Source of the DNA: CAZTZL01 sp964537715 | Lineage (GTDB): Bacteria; Zhuqueibacterota; QNDG01; DSAB01 | Assembly: GCA_964537715.1 (NCBI GenBank) | Contig: CAZIAH010000033.1 | Span: 1 to 32,773 of the forward strand | Length of the DNA: 32,773 bases | Reading direction: 5' to 3' | Shown here: piece after piece, positions 25,503 through 32,773 of the stretch | Layout: the number at the start of each line of letters is the position of its first letter | Position numbering within the stretch: position 1 is the stretch's first letter | Made by a program: the position numbers and the translations under genes | Notes under the pieces: model-generated | What the model saw: the letters and a program-made list of their open reading frames with translations, nothing else | Databases searched by the model: none | What the model was told of the DNA's origin: nothing

Positions 25503-26309
25503 ATGATTGGGAGAGCATTAACCATTGCCGGATCGGATTCCGGGGGCGGTGCCGGAATTCAGGCCGATTTGAAAACTTTTTCTGCGTTCGGTGTATACGG
25601 GATGTCCGTGATTACTTCCGTGACGGCACAAAATACAGTGAAAGTCCACGGCATTACCGGACTGGAACCTCAATTTGTTGGACTTCAGTTCGAAGCGGTA
25701 TTGACGGATATTGGCATCGACGGTGTGAAAACCGGCATGCTTTACAATGCGGAAATCGTTCAAACCATTGCATCCAAATTACGGGAAAATGCGATTCCGC
25801 ATGTGGTTGTCGATCCTGTGATGGTTGCAAAAGGGGGAGACCGGCTTCTTGAGGCGAATGCCATCGTAATATTAAAAGAGGAGTTGCTTCCCGCAGCCAC
25901 ATTGATCACCCCAAACATACCCGAAGCCGAACTGCTTGCCGGGATGACAATTCACTCCGAGGAGGAAATCCGGGAGGCGGCAATTAGAATCAGGAAAATG
26001 GGTTGCCAAACAGTTCTGATCAAAGGAGGACATTCTCTGGGCGATCAGGCGATTGATCTTTTATTTGATGGCGAGACTTTTACAGAATTTAAAAGTGAAA
26101 GAATCGATTCGAGAAACACGCACGGAACCGGATGCACCTACTCCGCGGCCATTTTGTCCAATCTTATTCAGGGTTGTTCAATGATCGAAGCGATTCGGAT
26201 TTCCAAATCGTTTGTCACCGAAGCCATTCGCCGTGCATTCTCATTGGGAAAAGGACACGGCCCTCTGAATCATTTTGTGACCGTTTCGTTGAAACGTCAA
26301 GATCGGTGA
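25503..26309 (+). CDS. thiD: hydroxymethylpyrimidine/phosphomethylpyrimidine kinase
   Basis: 268 residues, full length for ThiD. It begins with the substrate-binding TIAGSDSGGGAGIQADLKTF. TSVTAQNT, VVDPVMVAKGG, LITPNIPEAELL, VLIKGGH and the anion-hole/catalytic DSRNTHGTGCTYSAAI follow. It phosphorylates HMP and HMP-P in thiamine pyrimidine synthesis or salvage. No other thi gene is nearby. TATAAT occurs about 15 bases upstream of the ATG. queH overlaps the 3' end by four bases, although the pathways differ. Confidence 0.96.
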   Translation: MIGRALTIAGSDSGGGAGIQADLKTFSAFGVYGMSVITSVTAQNTVKVHGITGLEPQFVGLQFEAVLTDIGIDGVKTGMLYNAEIVQTIASKLRENAIPHVVVDPVMVAKGGDRLLEANAIVILKEELLPAATLITPNIPEAELLAGMTIHSEEEIREAAIRIRKMGCQTVLIKGGHSLGDQAIDLLFDGETFTEFKSERIDSRNTHGTGCTYSAAILSNLIQGCSMIEAIRISKSFVTEAIRRAFSLGKGHGPLNHFVTVSLKRQDR

Positions 26310-26851
26310 ATTCAATAAAAAAAACAATGCTGCTTCATTGCTGCTGCGCACCGTGCGGCACGTATCCGATCCGGATGCTGCAACACGAGTTTGATGTGAC
26401 AGCCTTTTTTTATAATCCAAATATCCATCCCGAGGAAGAATACAAACAGCGGCTTCTTGAAATGAAGATGTTGATGGATAAATGGCGAATTCCAATGATC
26501 CAAGATCAATACGATAGTGATCGATGGTTTGATTCTGTGAAAGGATTCGAGGAGGAAGCCGAAGGCGGAAAGCGATGTGCCATCTGCTATGAATTCCGGC
26601 TTTTGAAAACGGTCAAGATTGCCTGTGCGAACGGATTCGATTGGTTCGCAACGACGCTTTCGGTCAGTCCCCATAAAAAGGCAGACGTGATTAATGCAAT
26701 CGGAAAAAAGCTCGAAAAGGGATACGGCGTCGCTTTTTACGATGCGGATTTTAAAAAGAAGGACGGGTTCAAAATTAGCTGCCAGATAAGCCGGGATGAA
26801 GGATTGTATCGTCAGCATTACTGCGGCTGTATTTTCAGTCGAAGAGATTGA
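26306..26851 (+). CDS. queH: epoxyqueuosine reductase QueH
   Basis: 181 residues from a GTG that overlaps the thiD stop (GTGA). An ATG at 26327 (MLLHCCCAPCG) is an alternative start. Cysteine motifs fit QueH (DUF208): HCCCAPCGTYP near the N-terminus, GGKRCAICYEFRL in the middle, and QISRDEGLYRQHYCGC at the C-terminus. QueH binds an Fe-S cluster and an additional metal and reduces epoxyqueuosine to queuosine in tRNA, as a non-homologous replacement for QueG. No other queuosine gene is visible here. Longer open frames reaching back into thiD are rejected because they overlap conserved thiD sequence. Confidence 0.92.
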   Translation: MNSIKKTMLLHCCCAPCGTYPIRMLQHEFDVTAFFYNPNIHPEEEYKQRLLEMKMLMDKWRIPMIQDQYDSDRWFDSVKGFEEEAEGGKRCAICYEFRLLKTVKIACANGFDWFATTLSVSPHKKADVINAIGKKLEKGYGVAFYDADFKKKDGFKISCQISRDEGLYRQHYCGCIFSRRD

Positions 26852-26854
26852 AGC

Positions 26855-26935
26855 TCCCCGCTGGAAGTAGCGGGGAATCTTCATCTGTAAGAAAAAGTTA
26901 TTATATTCGCTCGCTTACCCCGAGGCAAGCCTCGG
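26855..26935. repeat. pair of intergenic hairpins (REP-like)
   Basis: Directly after queH, TCCCCGC / GCGGGGA (26855-26861 and 26870-26876) form a 7-bp stem with an 8-base loop. A second hairpin, CCGAGG caag CCTCGG, spans 26920-26935. Neither is followed by a T-run, so they are unlikely to be simple terminators. GC-rich paired hairpins in an AT-rich gap are typical of REP-type elements. Confidence 0.55.
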
Positions 26936-26977
26936 AGAATGCACTCGCTGATCAGACTCAAAAAATCAGGGGGAACT

Positions 26978-27322
26978 ATGATAAACGAATACAAGTTCGG
27001 TGAAATTATAATCGATCACATTCCCTATTTGAGCGATGTGATTGTTCTGCCAGACCGGGTTCAGGAAGACTGGTGGAGAAAAGAGGGGCACAAACTTCAG
27101 CTTGTCGATATTCAGGATGTGCTTGAAGAAAACTCTCCCACCTCCCTCGTTGTCGGTACGGGTAAATTCGGGATCATGCAAATTTCAGATGAAGTGAAGC
27201 AATATTTGGAACAGCGGAATATCACACTCTATGCTGAACGTACAGAAAAGGCTGTGGAAATCTTCAACCATTTATTGGTGATCGAAACAAAAATTGTGGG
27301 TGCATTTCACATTACCTGTTGA
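26978..27322 (+). CDS. Mth938-like domain protein (DUF498)
   Basis: 114 residues from the ATG at 26978, which has AGGGGG seven bases upstream. An in-frame ATG at 26939 lies in the hairpin-rich leader and is rejected. The sequence matches the Mth938/NDUFAF3 family: YKFGEIIIDHIPYLSDVIVL, LVVGTGKFGIMQISDEVKQY, YAERTEKAVEIFNHL and a final VGAFHITC. The biochemical role in bacteria is unknown. Eukaryotic relatives assist complex I assembly. The 3' end is close to the hydroxyacid dehydrogenase gene, so the two may share a transcript. Confidence 0.85.
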   Translation: MINEYKFGEIIIDHIPYLSDVIVLPDRVQEDWWRKEGHKLQLVDIQDVLEENSPTSLVVGTGKFGIMQISDEVKQYLEQRNITLYAERTEKAVEIFNHLLVIETKIVGAFHITC

Positions 27323-27381
27323 TCACAAAGAATCTTGAAACCCTGTCGCAAAAAGTCTCCTGCTCAAACAGAGAGAATAAA

Positions 27382-28362
27382 TTGAAAAAACCGAATGTTT
27401 ATATCACACGGATGATTCCGCAGATTGTTATTGATTATTTAAAGGGATATTGTTCCGTGGAAGTTAATCCGGAAGATCGGATTTTGACGAAAAATGAGCT
27501 GATCCAAAAAGTCAAAGGCCGGGATGGCGTTCTTTGCATGCTGACGGATACGATAGACGGGGATGTCTTTGATGCGGCCGGACCGCAGTGCCGGATTTTT
27601 GCCAACTGTGCGGTCGGATACAACAATATCGATGTGGAAGCGGCCACAAAACGTTCCATTCTCATTACAAACACACCCGGCGTTTTGGATGATGCGACAG
27701 CTGATCTGGCATGGGCTCTATTATTTACTATATCCCGCCGGATTGTTGAAGCGGATCGTTTTACTCGCGAGGGAAAATTCAAAAACTGGGGACCGACCCT
27801 GTTCCTGGGCAGGGACATTACCGGAAAGACTGTGGGTGTGGTCGGCGCTGGCCGCATCGGTTCCAATTTCGCCAGGAAAGCGAAGGCGTTCGGAATGCGG
27901 ATTCTTTACACCAGTACGAAACCCAATCCACAATTGGAAAAAGAGGCGGGTGCGGAATTTGTCGATAAATCCACGCTGTTGAAACAATCCGATTTTATCT
28001 CGCTGCATGTGCCGCTGAATACTTCGACACGCCATTATATCGGCGAGAAGGAATTCAAGATAATGAAAAAAGAAGCTGTATTGATCAACACATCCCGAGG
28101 GCCGGTGGTGGATGAAAAAGCGTTGGTGAAAGCGCTTAAGGAAGGAGAAATCTGGGGAGCAGGACTTGATGTTTATGAAAATGAACCTGAGCTTGAGCCC
28201 GGTTTGAAAACTCTGGATAATGTGGTTATTCTTCCGCATATCAGCTCTGCTACGATTGAAACCCGGACCAACATGGGAATGATCGCAGCACGGAATATCG
28301 TCCAACTTTTCAATGGAGAAACACCGGAGACCCGTGTCAATCCTGAAGTGTTAAAAGAGTAA
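27382..28362 (+). CDS. D-2-hydroxyacid dehydrogenase, glyoxylate/hydroxypyruvate reductase type
   Basis: 326 residues from a TTG at 27382 (LKKPNVYITRMIP), preceded by AGAGAG. A TTG at 27319 would add 21 residues of non-homologous character. The catalytic triad is visible: Arg in NTSRGPVVDE, Glu in YENEPELEPG and His in ILPHISSAT. The NAD(P)-binding motif is VGVVGAGRIGSNFA. Substrate-side motifs ANCAVGYNNID and TNTPGVLDDATADL are typical of GyaR/hydroxypyruvate reductase enzymes. It probably interconverts glyoxylate and glycolate or hydroxypyruvate and D-glycerate. Substrate preference cannot be read from sequence. A strong terminator follows. Confidence 0.92.
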   Translation: MKKPNVYITRMIPQIVIDYLKGYCSVEVNPEDRILTKNELIQKVKGRDGVLCMLTDTIDGDVFDAAGPQCRIFANCAVGYNNIDVEAATKRSILITNTPGVLDDATADLAWALLFTISRRIVEADRFTREGKFKNWGPTLFLGRDITGKTVGVVGAGRIGSNFARKAKAFGMRILYTSTKPNPQLEKEAGAEFVDKSTLLKQSDFISLHVPLNTSTRHYIGEKEFKIMKKEAVLINTSRGPVVDEKALVKALKEGEIWGAGLDVYENEPELEPGLKTLDNVVILPHISSATIETRTNMGMIAARNIVQLFNGETPETRVNPEVLKE

Positions 28363-28386
28363 ATAATTTTAAGTTCTTAAAAATAA

Positions 28387-28417
28387 AGGCGTCTCAATTG
28401 TGGGACGCCTTTTTTTT
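28387..28417. terminator. bidirectional rho-independent terminator between convergent genes
   Basis: Stem AGGCGTC / GACGCCT (28387-28393 and 28404-28410) is followed by eight T residues on the plus strand. On the minus strand the stem is followed by tttattttt. It lies between the converging dehydrogenase and dctM genes. Confidence 0.9.
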
Positions 28418-28443
28418 GGGAAATCTGAAATCCGATCAATGAA

Positions 28444-29640
28444 TTAATATCCAAACAATTTCGGCAGGAACAGGCTAAGGGCCGGGATGTAGGTGATCAG
28501 CATCAAAACGATGATCATGGCCAAAAAGAAGGGTAGCAGGGTTTTGGTAATGTCCGCAATGGTGGTTTTGCCGATACTGCATCCAAGAAACAGGACCGAT
28601 CCTACTGGTGGTGTACACAAACCAATACAGAGATTGAGAACCATCATGATCCCGAAATGGAGAGGTGTCATGCCGAGCTGAATCACAATAGGCAGAAAAA
28701 TCGGCGTGAAAATCAGCACGGCAGGGGTCATGTCCATAAACGTCCCGACAATGAGAAGGATAATATTGATCATCAGAAGAATGACGATTTTGCTGTTGGT
28801 CATTCCGATCAGGGCTGCGCTGATATTCTGAGGAATGTTTTCGTAAGAGAGAATCCAGGACATGGCTTTGGATGTACCGATGAGAAGCATCACGATGGCG
28901 GTGGTTTCGACTGTTTTTAATAAAATAGAAGGAAGATCTTTGATTTTTACCTCCCTGTAAAAAACCACAGAGAGCAGCAGGGCATAGAGTACGGCGACGG
29001 CACTGGCTTCGGTAGCCGTGAAATATCCGGCAAGGATACCTCCGATCACGATAATGACAAGCAGCAGGCTCGGAATCGCATCGAGAAATTTCTTTATTCC
29101 AACAATAAAATTTTCTCTTTTGCCCACCGGATATTTTTTAATAATGGATATAACGGCACAAACGGTCATCAAACCCAGGCCGACTAAGAAACCTGGTAAA
29201 TATCCGGCAATGAATAGGGCGGCAATAGAGACACCGCCGCTGGCCAGCGAGTAAACGATTAGAATGTTGCTCGGTGGAATAAGGAGTCCTGTCGTGGCTC
29301 CGGTCACGGTCACAGCCGTATTGAAGTTTTTGTCGTACCCTTCTTTGTTCATCATGGGGATCATAAAACCGCCAATCGCTGAAGTCGCCGCCGCTGCAGA
29401 ACCCGAGATCGCGCCGAAAAACATACACGCCAATACATTGACGTACGACAGACCGCCTGGGAACATGCCTACCAGTACCTTGGCAAAATCAATCAGACGA
29501 CGTGCAATACCGCCCCGGCCCATAAGTTGTCCGGAAAGAATGAAAAACGGAATGGCCAGAAGCGCAAAACTGTTGATTCCTGTGGCCATTTGCTGTGCGA
29601 CCGTGGTAATGGCGGGAACCGGAGCGATTGTAAAAAGCAT
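28444..29640 (-). CDS. dctM: TRAP transporter large permease DctM, N-terminally truncated by an in-frame TAG
   Basis: This 398-residue frame is most of a DctM protein: SFALLAIPFFILSGQLMGRGGIARRLI, FGAISGSAAAATSAIG, ATTGLLIPPSNILI, DMTPAVLIFTPIFLPI and LCTPPVGSVLF are family hallmarks. It has about ten to eleven helices. The first helix lies in a separate fragment (29644-29739) cut off by TAG at codon 32. The ATG at 29640 is two codons after that stop, has no SD of its own, and could be used only by re-initiation. DctM carries out sodium-driven substrate transport with DctQ and DctP. Activity without helix 1 is doubtful. TAG is used as a normal stop elsewhere in the window, so reassignment is unlikely. 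Confidence 0.88.
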   Translation of the reverse strand: MLFTIAPVPAITTVAQQMATGINSFALLAIPFFILSGQLMGRGGIARRLIDFAKVLVGMFPGGLSYVNVLACMFFGAISGSAAAATSAIGGFMIPMMNKEGYDKNFNTAVTVTGATTGLLIPPSNILIVYSLASGGVSIAALFIAGYLPGFLVGLGLMTVCAVISIIKKYPVGKRENFIVGIKKFLDAIPSLLLVIIVIGGILAGYFTATEASAVAVLYALLLSVVFYREVKIKDLPSILLKTVETTAIVMLLIGTSKAMSWILSYENIPQNISAALIGMTNSKIVILLMINIILLIVGTFMDMTPAVLIFTPIFLPIVIQLGMTPLHFGIMMVLNLCIGLCTPPVGSVLFLGCSIGKTTIADITKTLLPFFLAMIIVLMLITYIPALSLFLPKLFGY

Positions 29641-29643
29641 GGT

Positions 29644-29739
29644 CTATATGGTCGATATGCCAATGGCAATGGCAATGGGTACGCTGAGTGCCAAAAGAAG
29701 GACAAAGCTGATAATCAATACAATGACCGAAAGTTCCAT
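29644..29739 (-). pseudogene. dctM: 5' fragment of dctM ending in a premature TAG
   Basis: From the ATG at 29737-29739, with SD AAAGGGA, the frame encodes a 31-residue first helix (MELSVIVLIISFVLLLALSV, then PIAIAIGISTI) and stops at TAG (29644-29646). The next codons are ACC ATG and the rest of dctM in the same frame. The start of a normal DctM protein looks exactly like this, so one base change from a sense codon (for example TTG) is the simplest explanation. A sequencing error is also possible. Confidence 0.85.
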
Positions 29740-29769
29740 TTGGGTTTCCCTTTATATCGTTTTTTGTAA

Positions 29770-30282
29770 TTAGTCTAAAGCACTTATTTGGTGATCGGGT
29801 GCTTGTTCACTCCGGTTTTGAATGGCATTAACGATAAATCCGATGGAATAAAAAATCATGAGAAGACCGGAAAAAGGAACAGCAATGTAAACATATCCCA
29901 TTTTAATATTCAGAGCAGGAGAGATCTGGTTCAGTGTGAGCGTCAATTTAACCAGATGGAGTCCGCCGATCACCATGACGAATAAAGCAAAACAGATCAC
30001 GGCCGCATAAATAAGTATCTCCACGATTTGCTTCTTCGTGCCGGTCAGCTTATAAGTCAACACGTCAATTCCAAGATGTGCCTTGGTGTGTAACGCGTAG
30101 CTCGCGCCTAATACGCCGATCCAGATCAACAGGAATCCGGCCAATTCCTCGGTATACGGACTTGGATTTTTCAAGATAAAACGGGTAAAAACCTGCCAGC
30201 TGACGTCCAGCACGATTGTGGCCATCAGAATGATTAATATTTTGGTGATGATTTTGTTCACCCATTTGATAATTGCATTCAT
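29770..30282 (-). CDS. dctQ: TRAP transporter small permease DctQ
   Basis: 170 residues from the ATG at 30282, preceded by AAGGTGA. A longer frame starting at 30327 lacks an SD. Four membrane helices are clear. The DctQ motif is present between helices 1 and 2: WQVFTRFILKNPSPYTEELAGFLLIWIGVLGASYAL, followed by KAHLGIDVL. It forms the small membrane subunit that joins DctM and the binding protein DctP. dctP lies 63 bases upstream and dctM 30 bases downstream on the same strand. Nothing appears broken in this gene. Confidence 0.93.
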   Translation of the reverse strand: MNAIIKWVNKIITKILIILMATIVLDVSWQVFTRFILKNPSPYTEELAGFLLIWIGVLGASYALHTKAHLGIDVLTYKLTGTKKQIVEILIYAAVICFALFVMVIGGLHLVKLTLTLNQISPALNIKMGYVYIAVPFSGLLMIFYSIGFIVNAIQNRSEQAPDHQISALD

Positions 30283-30345
30283 ATGAATCACCTTATTTGT
30301 GTAAAAATTAAATGGACTTTCATTCAAATATGGGAAAATTACTAT

Positions 30346-31317
30346 TTATTTAATTTCTTTAATTTTCTGGATTAATGGATATATTTCCGTTCCTTTGTAG
30401 GATTCATGCATGGGTTGTACTTTTTCAATAAATGGTTTCTTGTCCGGATGGAATACTTCCACACCGGCTTTTTGGACTTCGCGCAAGGCGTTCTCTTCGG
30501 ATTCCTGCCACAGTTTTCGTTGATAGATCACGGATTCATCTACTGCTTCCTGCAGCCACTTTTTTTCCTGGGGTGTGAGATTGTTCCAGACTACAGTACT
30601 CATTAGCAGAATATCCGGTACGGAGGTATGTTCATCGAGACTGTAGTATTTACACACTTCGTAATGTTTGGACAGATAGAAGCTCGGCGGATTGTTTTCG
30701 GCACCATCGACAACTCCCTGCTGAAGAGCAGTGTATAATTCTCCCCAGGGAATCGGTGTAGGAGATCCACCCAGGCTCTGCACCATTTTGAACGAAGTAA
30801 TGCTCTTCATGACCCTTATTTTCATTCCGATTAAATCATCCGGTTTCAATATGGGTTTGTTTTTGGTATAAAAACTACGGCTGCCGGCATCGTAATAGCA
30901 CATTCCTCGAAGGAAAAAATCCTCACCGCCCAAAAGAATCTGTTTTCCGATTTCACTGTTGAGTACTTTCCATCGGTGTTCGTTATCTCGGAATAAATAG
31001 GGAATACCAAAAATCTGCATTTCAGGAACGAATGCTTCGAGCGGAGCTGTGGAAACCTTGGTCATGGCCAGACTACCGATCTGAAGCAATTCGATCAATT
31101 CGCGTTCATTGCCAAGCTGTCCGCTGGGGTAAATGTCTATACGCATGGCACCGTTGGATTTTTCCTTCAACCTTTCCGCCATGAAAACCATGGCCTTGTG
31201 AACCGGATGTGTTATGTCCAGGGCGTGGGCCAGTTTCAAAACATGTACACGGGATTGCTGGTGACAATTGAGCATCAGGAAACCGGCAAAACATAAATAG
31301 ATCAAAATTCGCTTCAT
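30346..31317 (-). CDS. dctP: TRAP transporter substrate-binding lipoprotein DctP
   Basis: 323 residues with a hydrophobic leader ending in LMLNC, an atypical lipobox with Cys18, so it may be lipid-anchored. DctP-family features are KLAHALDITHPVHKAM, YPSGQLGNERELIELLQIG, the carboxylate-binding Arg region GMKIRVMKS, and SLGGSPTPIPWGELYTALQQG followed by VVDGAENN. Such proteins bind carboxylate substrates such as C4-dicarboxylates, uronates or other sugar acids. The adjacent glucuronokinase-like gene makes a uronate plausible. SD GGGAG precedes the ATG. galU ends 69 bases upstream, so co-transcription with galU is possible. Confidence 0.93.
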   Translation of the reverse strand: MKRILIYLCFAGFLMLNCHQQSRVHVLKLAHALDITHPVHKAMVFMAERLKEKSNGAMRIDIYPSGQLGNERELIELLQIGSLAMTKVSTAPLEAFVPEMQIFGIPYLFRDNEHRWKVLNSEIGKQILLGGEDFFLRGMCYYDAGSRSFYTKNKPILKPDDLIGMKIRVMKSITSFKMVQSLGGSPTPIPWGELYTALQQGVVDGAENNPPSFYLSKHYEVCKYYSLDEHTSVPDILLMSTVVWNNLTPQEKKWLQEAVDESVIYQRKLWQESEENALREVQKAGVEVFHPDKKPFIEKVQPMHESYKGTEIYPLIQKIKEIK

Positions 31318-31386
31318 TTAAACTCCCGACTGAACTTTTTTAATTTCCATTTGTATTGTTCATTTTAATAAAAGTTTAATTTTTGA

Positions 31387-32262
31387 TTACCTATTTGATT
31401 TTATAATTTTTTTCATAAAAGTCAATAGCGGTTTTTTAAATTCTTTTCGTTTTAAAGCGTATTCAATCGTTGTTTTGATAAAGTCCAATTGGTTGCCGAT
31501 GTCGTGACGTTTTCCCTCAATGGTATAGGCAATGATGTTTTCATGATTCATTAAAAGTCGTAATGCATCGGTCAACTGGATCTCGTTACCTTTTCCGCGG
31601 GCGGTTTGATCCAATGCTTTGAAAATTTCCGGCGTGAGAATGTACCGTCCGGCCACAGCAAGATTGGAAGGAGCCTCCCGCGGGGAAGGTTTTTCGATCA
31701 TTTTCTTGACCTGCATGATGTGGTCACTCAATCGGTTGCCACCGACAATTCCGTAGCGGGAAATGATTTCTTTGGGGACTTCTTCCACACCGATGATCGT
31801 CTGCCTGTATTGATTGTAATTGTCGATCAGCTGTTGCGTGGCAGGAATAACCGAATCAATAATGCAGTCTCCCAATAAAACCGCAAACGGTTCATCTCCC
31901 ACGTGGTGACGAGCATATCGAATGGCATCGCCCAGACCGTTAAATTCTTTTTGCCGGATGAAATGAATGTTGGCCATGTCTGCCAAATGCCGGATTTCAT
32001 TGTATCGGTCGCTGTCCTGTCTATCCTGTAAATGGGTTTCCAACTCAATATTCCGGTCGAAATGGTCCTCAATGGCCCGTTTGCCCTTTCCTGAAACAAT
32101 CAGAATATCGTCAATACCCGAATCGACCGCTTCCTGTACTACCAGTTGAATGGTGGGCGTGTCGATGATCGGCAGCATTTCCTTGGGCTGGGCTTTGGTG
32201 GCCGGCAAGAACCGTGTGCCCAGTCCGGCTGCCGGAATGACGGCCTTTCTTACAATCTGCAT
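31387..32262 (-). CDS. galU: UTP-glucose-1-phosphate uridylyltransferase
   Basis: 291 residues, normal GalU length. The nucleotide-binding signature is AVIPAAGLGTRFLPATKAQP followed by KEMLPIIDTP. IQLVVQEAVDSGIDDILIVS, FAVLLGDCII, KMIEKPSPREAPSNLAVAGR and GNEIQLTDAL are characteristic. It makes UDP-glucose from glucose-1-phosphate. Some relatives use other sugar-1-phosphates, so UDP-glucuronate formation is possible given the partner gene. The SD AAGGAG overlaps the stop of the GHMP kinase gene nine bases upstream, which indicates tight coupling. The C-terminus is slightly divergent (FMKKIIKSNR). Confidence 0.94.
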   Translation of the reverse strand: MQIVRKAVIPAAGLGTRFLPATKAQPKEMLPIIDTPTIQLVVQEAVDSGIDDILIVSGKGKRAIEDHFDRNIELETHLQDRQDSDRYNEIRHLADMANIHFIRQKEFNGLGDAIRYARHHVGDEPFAVLLGDCIIDSVIPATQQLIDNYNQYRQTIIGVEEVPKEIISRYGIVGGNRLSDHIMQVKKMIEKPSPREAPSNLAVAGRYILTPEIFKALDQTARGKGNEIQLTDALRLLMNHENIIAYTIEGKRHDIGNQLDFIKTTIEYALKRKEFKKPLLTFMKKIIKSNR

Positions 32263-32271
32263 CCTTACTCC

Positions 32272-32773
32272 TTACACAATGAATGGTCGAATGACTCTGG
32301 CGTTGATTTTGTTAAGTTCGATCACCAGTTTCTTAAGCATGGTATCGTCCTGATAGATGCCGATGATCGAACCGCCGGATCCCGTGAATTTTGCCGATGC
32401 GCCGCAGGTGCGCGCAGTTTGGACGAGTTCTTTGTTGCTTTCACTGATAACAATGATCTTTGATCGGCAGTCGAAATTTTCATTCATCAGTTCGTACAAC
32501 CGATCCACATTTTTTGTCAGGATAGCTCCTCGTCCTTCTTCGGCAATAGCCGCGATACGGTTCAGAGTCTTAATGACTTTCGAATCGCCCTGATCGTATT
32601 TTGAACGAAGCGGGCTCAACACTTTTCCGGAGACTTTGCTCAAATCGGTTTTATAGGCGATATACAGGTTGGGCAACCGGGTTGGATCGAGCCGTTCGTA
32701 CTTTCCATGATTGTGTGTTTGCAAAAACATTTTTTCGAAATCCATGTAGACGCAGCCCTCGTAGGTCTGGATC
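32272..32773 (-). CDS. GHMP kinase resembling glucuronokinase, N-terminus beyond window
   Basis: The frame is open to the window end, so only the C-terminal 166 residues are visible. The GHMP C-terminal motif GASAKFTGSGGSIIGIYQD is present, preceded by LYELMNENFDCRSKI. The segment QTYEGCVYMDFEKMF, then HGKYERLDPTRLPNLYIAY and SGKVLSPLRSKYDQGD, matches what I recall of glucuronokinases: a YMDF motif, LP-x-LY-x-AY, and NFD-x-R. Glucuronokinase makes glucuronate-1-phosphate. Other sugar 1-kinases of the GHMP family remain possible. It is followed after nine bases by galU. Confidence 0.75.
   Translation of the reverse strand, partial: IQTYEGCVYMDFEKMFLQTHNHGKYERLDPTRLPNLYIAYKTDLSKVSGKVLSPLRSKYDQGDSKVIKTLNRIAAIAEEGRGAILTKNVDRLYELMNENFDCRSKIIVISESNKELVQTARTCGASAKFTGSGGSIIGIYQDDTMLKKLVIELNKINARVIRPFIV

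Noticed and set aside
26132..26305. Long N-terminal extension of QueH into thiD
   Set aside because: The extension overlaps conserved thiD sequence in another frame, and QueH proteins start shortly before the CCCAPC motif.
29644..29646. TAG reassigned to an amino acid
   Set aside because: Several intact genes in the window end at TAG in the expected place (porX, tsaB, glmS, LpoA-like gene), so a recoded TAG is not supported.

Overview
The window looks like a chromosome segment from an uncultured or little-studied bacterium of the FCB superphylum (Bacteroidota, Chlorobiota, Calditrichota, KSB1-type lineages). Two large minus-strand proteins end in nearly identical type IX secretion (T9SS) sorting domains, and a full-length PorX-type regulator (receiver plus PglZ domain) sits nearby. 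Base composition is moderate. Most genes have a clear Shine-Dalgarno (SD) sequence, which is unusual for Bacteroidota proper and fits a deeper FCB lineage better. The phylum assignment is inference.

Region 1 (1-11702, all minus strand) is accessory and surface-directed. It holds a GH26 beta-mannanase (cut by the window edge), a HEPN-like protein, a 58-residue membrane protein, a multi-pass membrane protein, an outer-membrane beta-barrel, a beta-propeller lipoprotein, a DUF362 protein and a 1486-residue repeat-rich protein. The last two carry the T9SS domains. A short repeat lies upstream of three of the small genes, and a similar promoter-like pattern precedes two others.

Region 2 (11703-12147) is the divergent intergenic stretch. 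It has a 10-bp dyad and what looks like the remains of a small gene.

Region 3 (12148-28362, all plus strand) is mostly housekeeping. porX-tsaE-tsaB-rimI-accD-surE-PAP2-guaA are packed with overlaps or short gaps. An inverted-repeat element separates them from glmS, an LpoA-like TPR/periplasmic-binding protein and pgeF. Two beta-barrel genes, thiD-queH, an Mth938-like gene and a 2-hydroxyacid dehydrogenase follow, ending at a strong terminator.

Region 4 (28444-32773, minus strand) reads as one unit: a GHMP kinase resembling glucuronokinase (cut by the window edge), galU, and a TRAP transporter (dctP, dctQ, dctM). Together they suggest uptake and activation of a uronic acid. dctM has an in-frame TAG at codon 32, two codons before an internal ATG, so the transporter may be broken or rescued by re-initiation. 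No tRNA, rRNA, CRISPR array or intact transposase gene was found.
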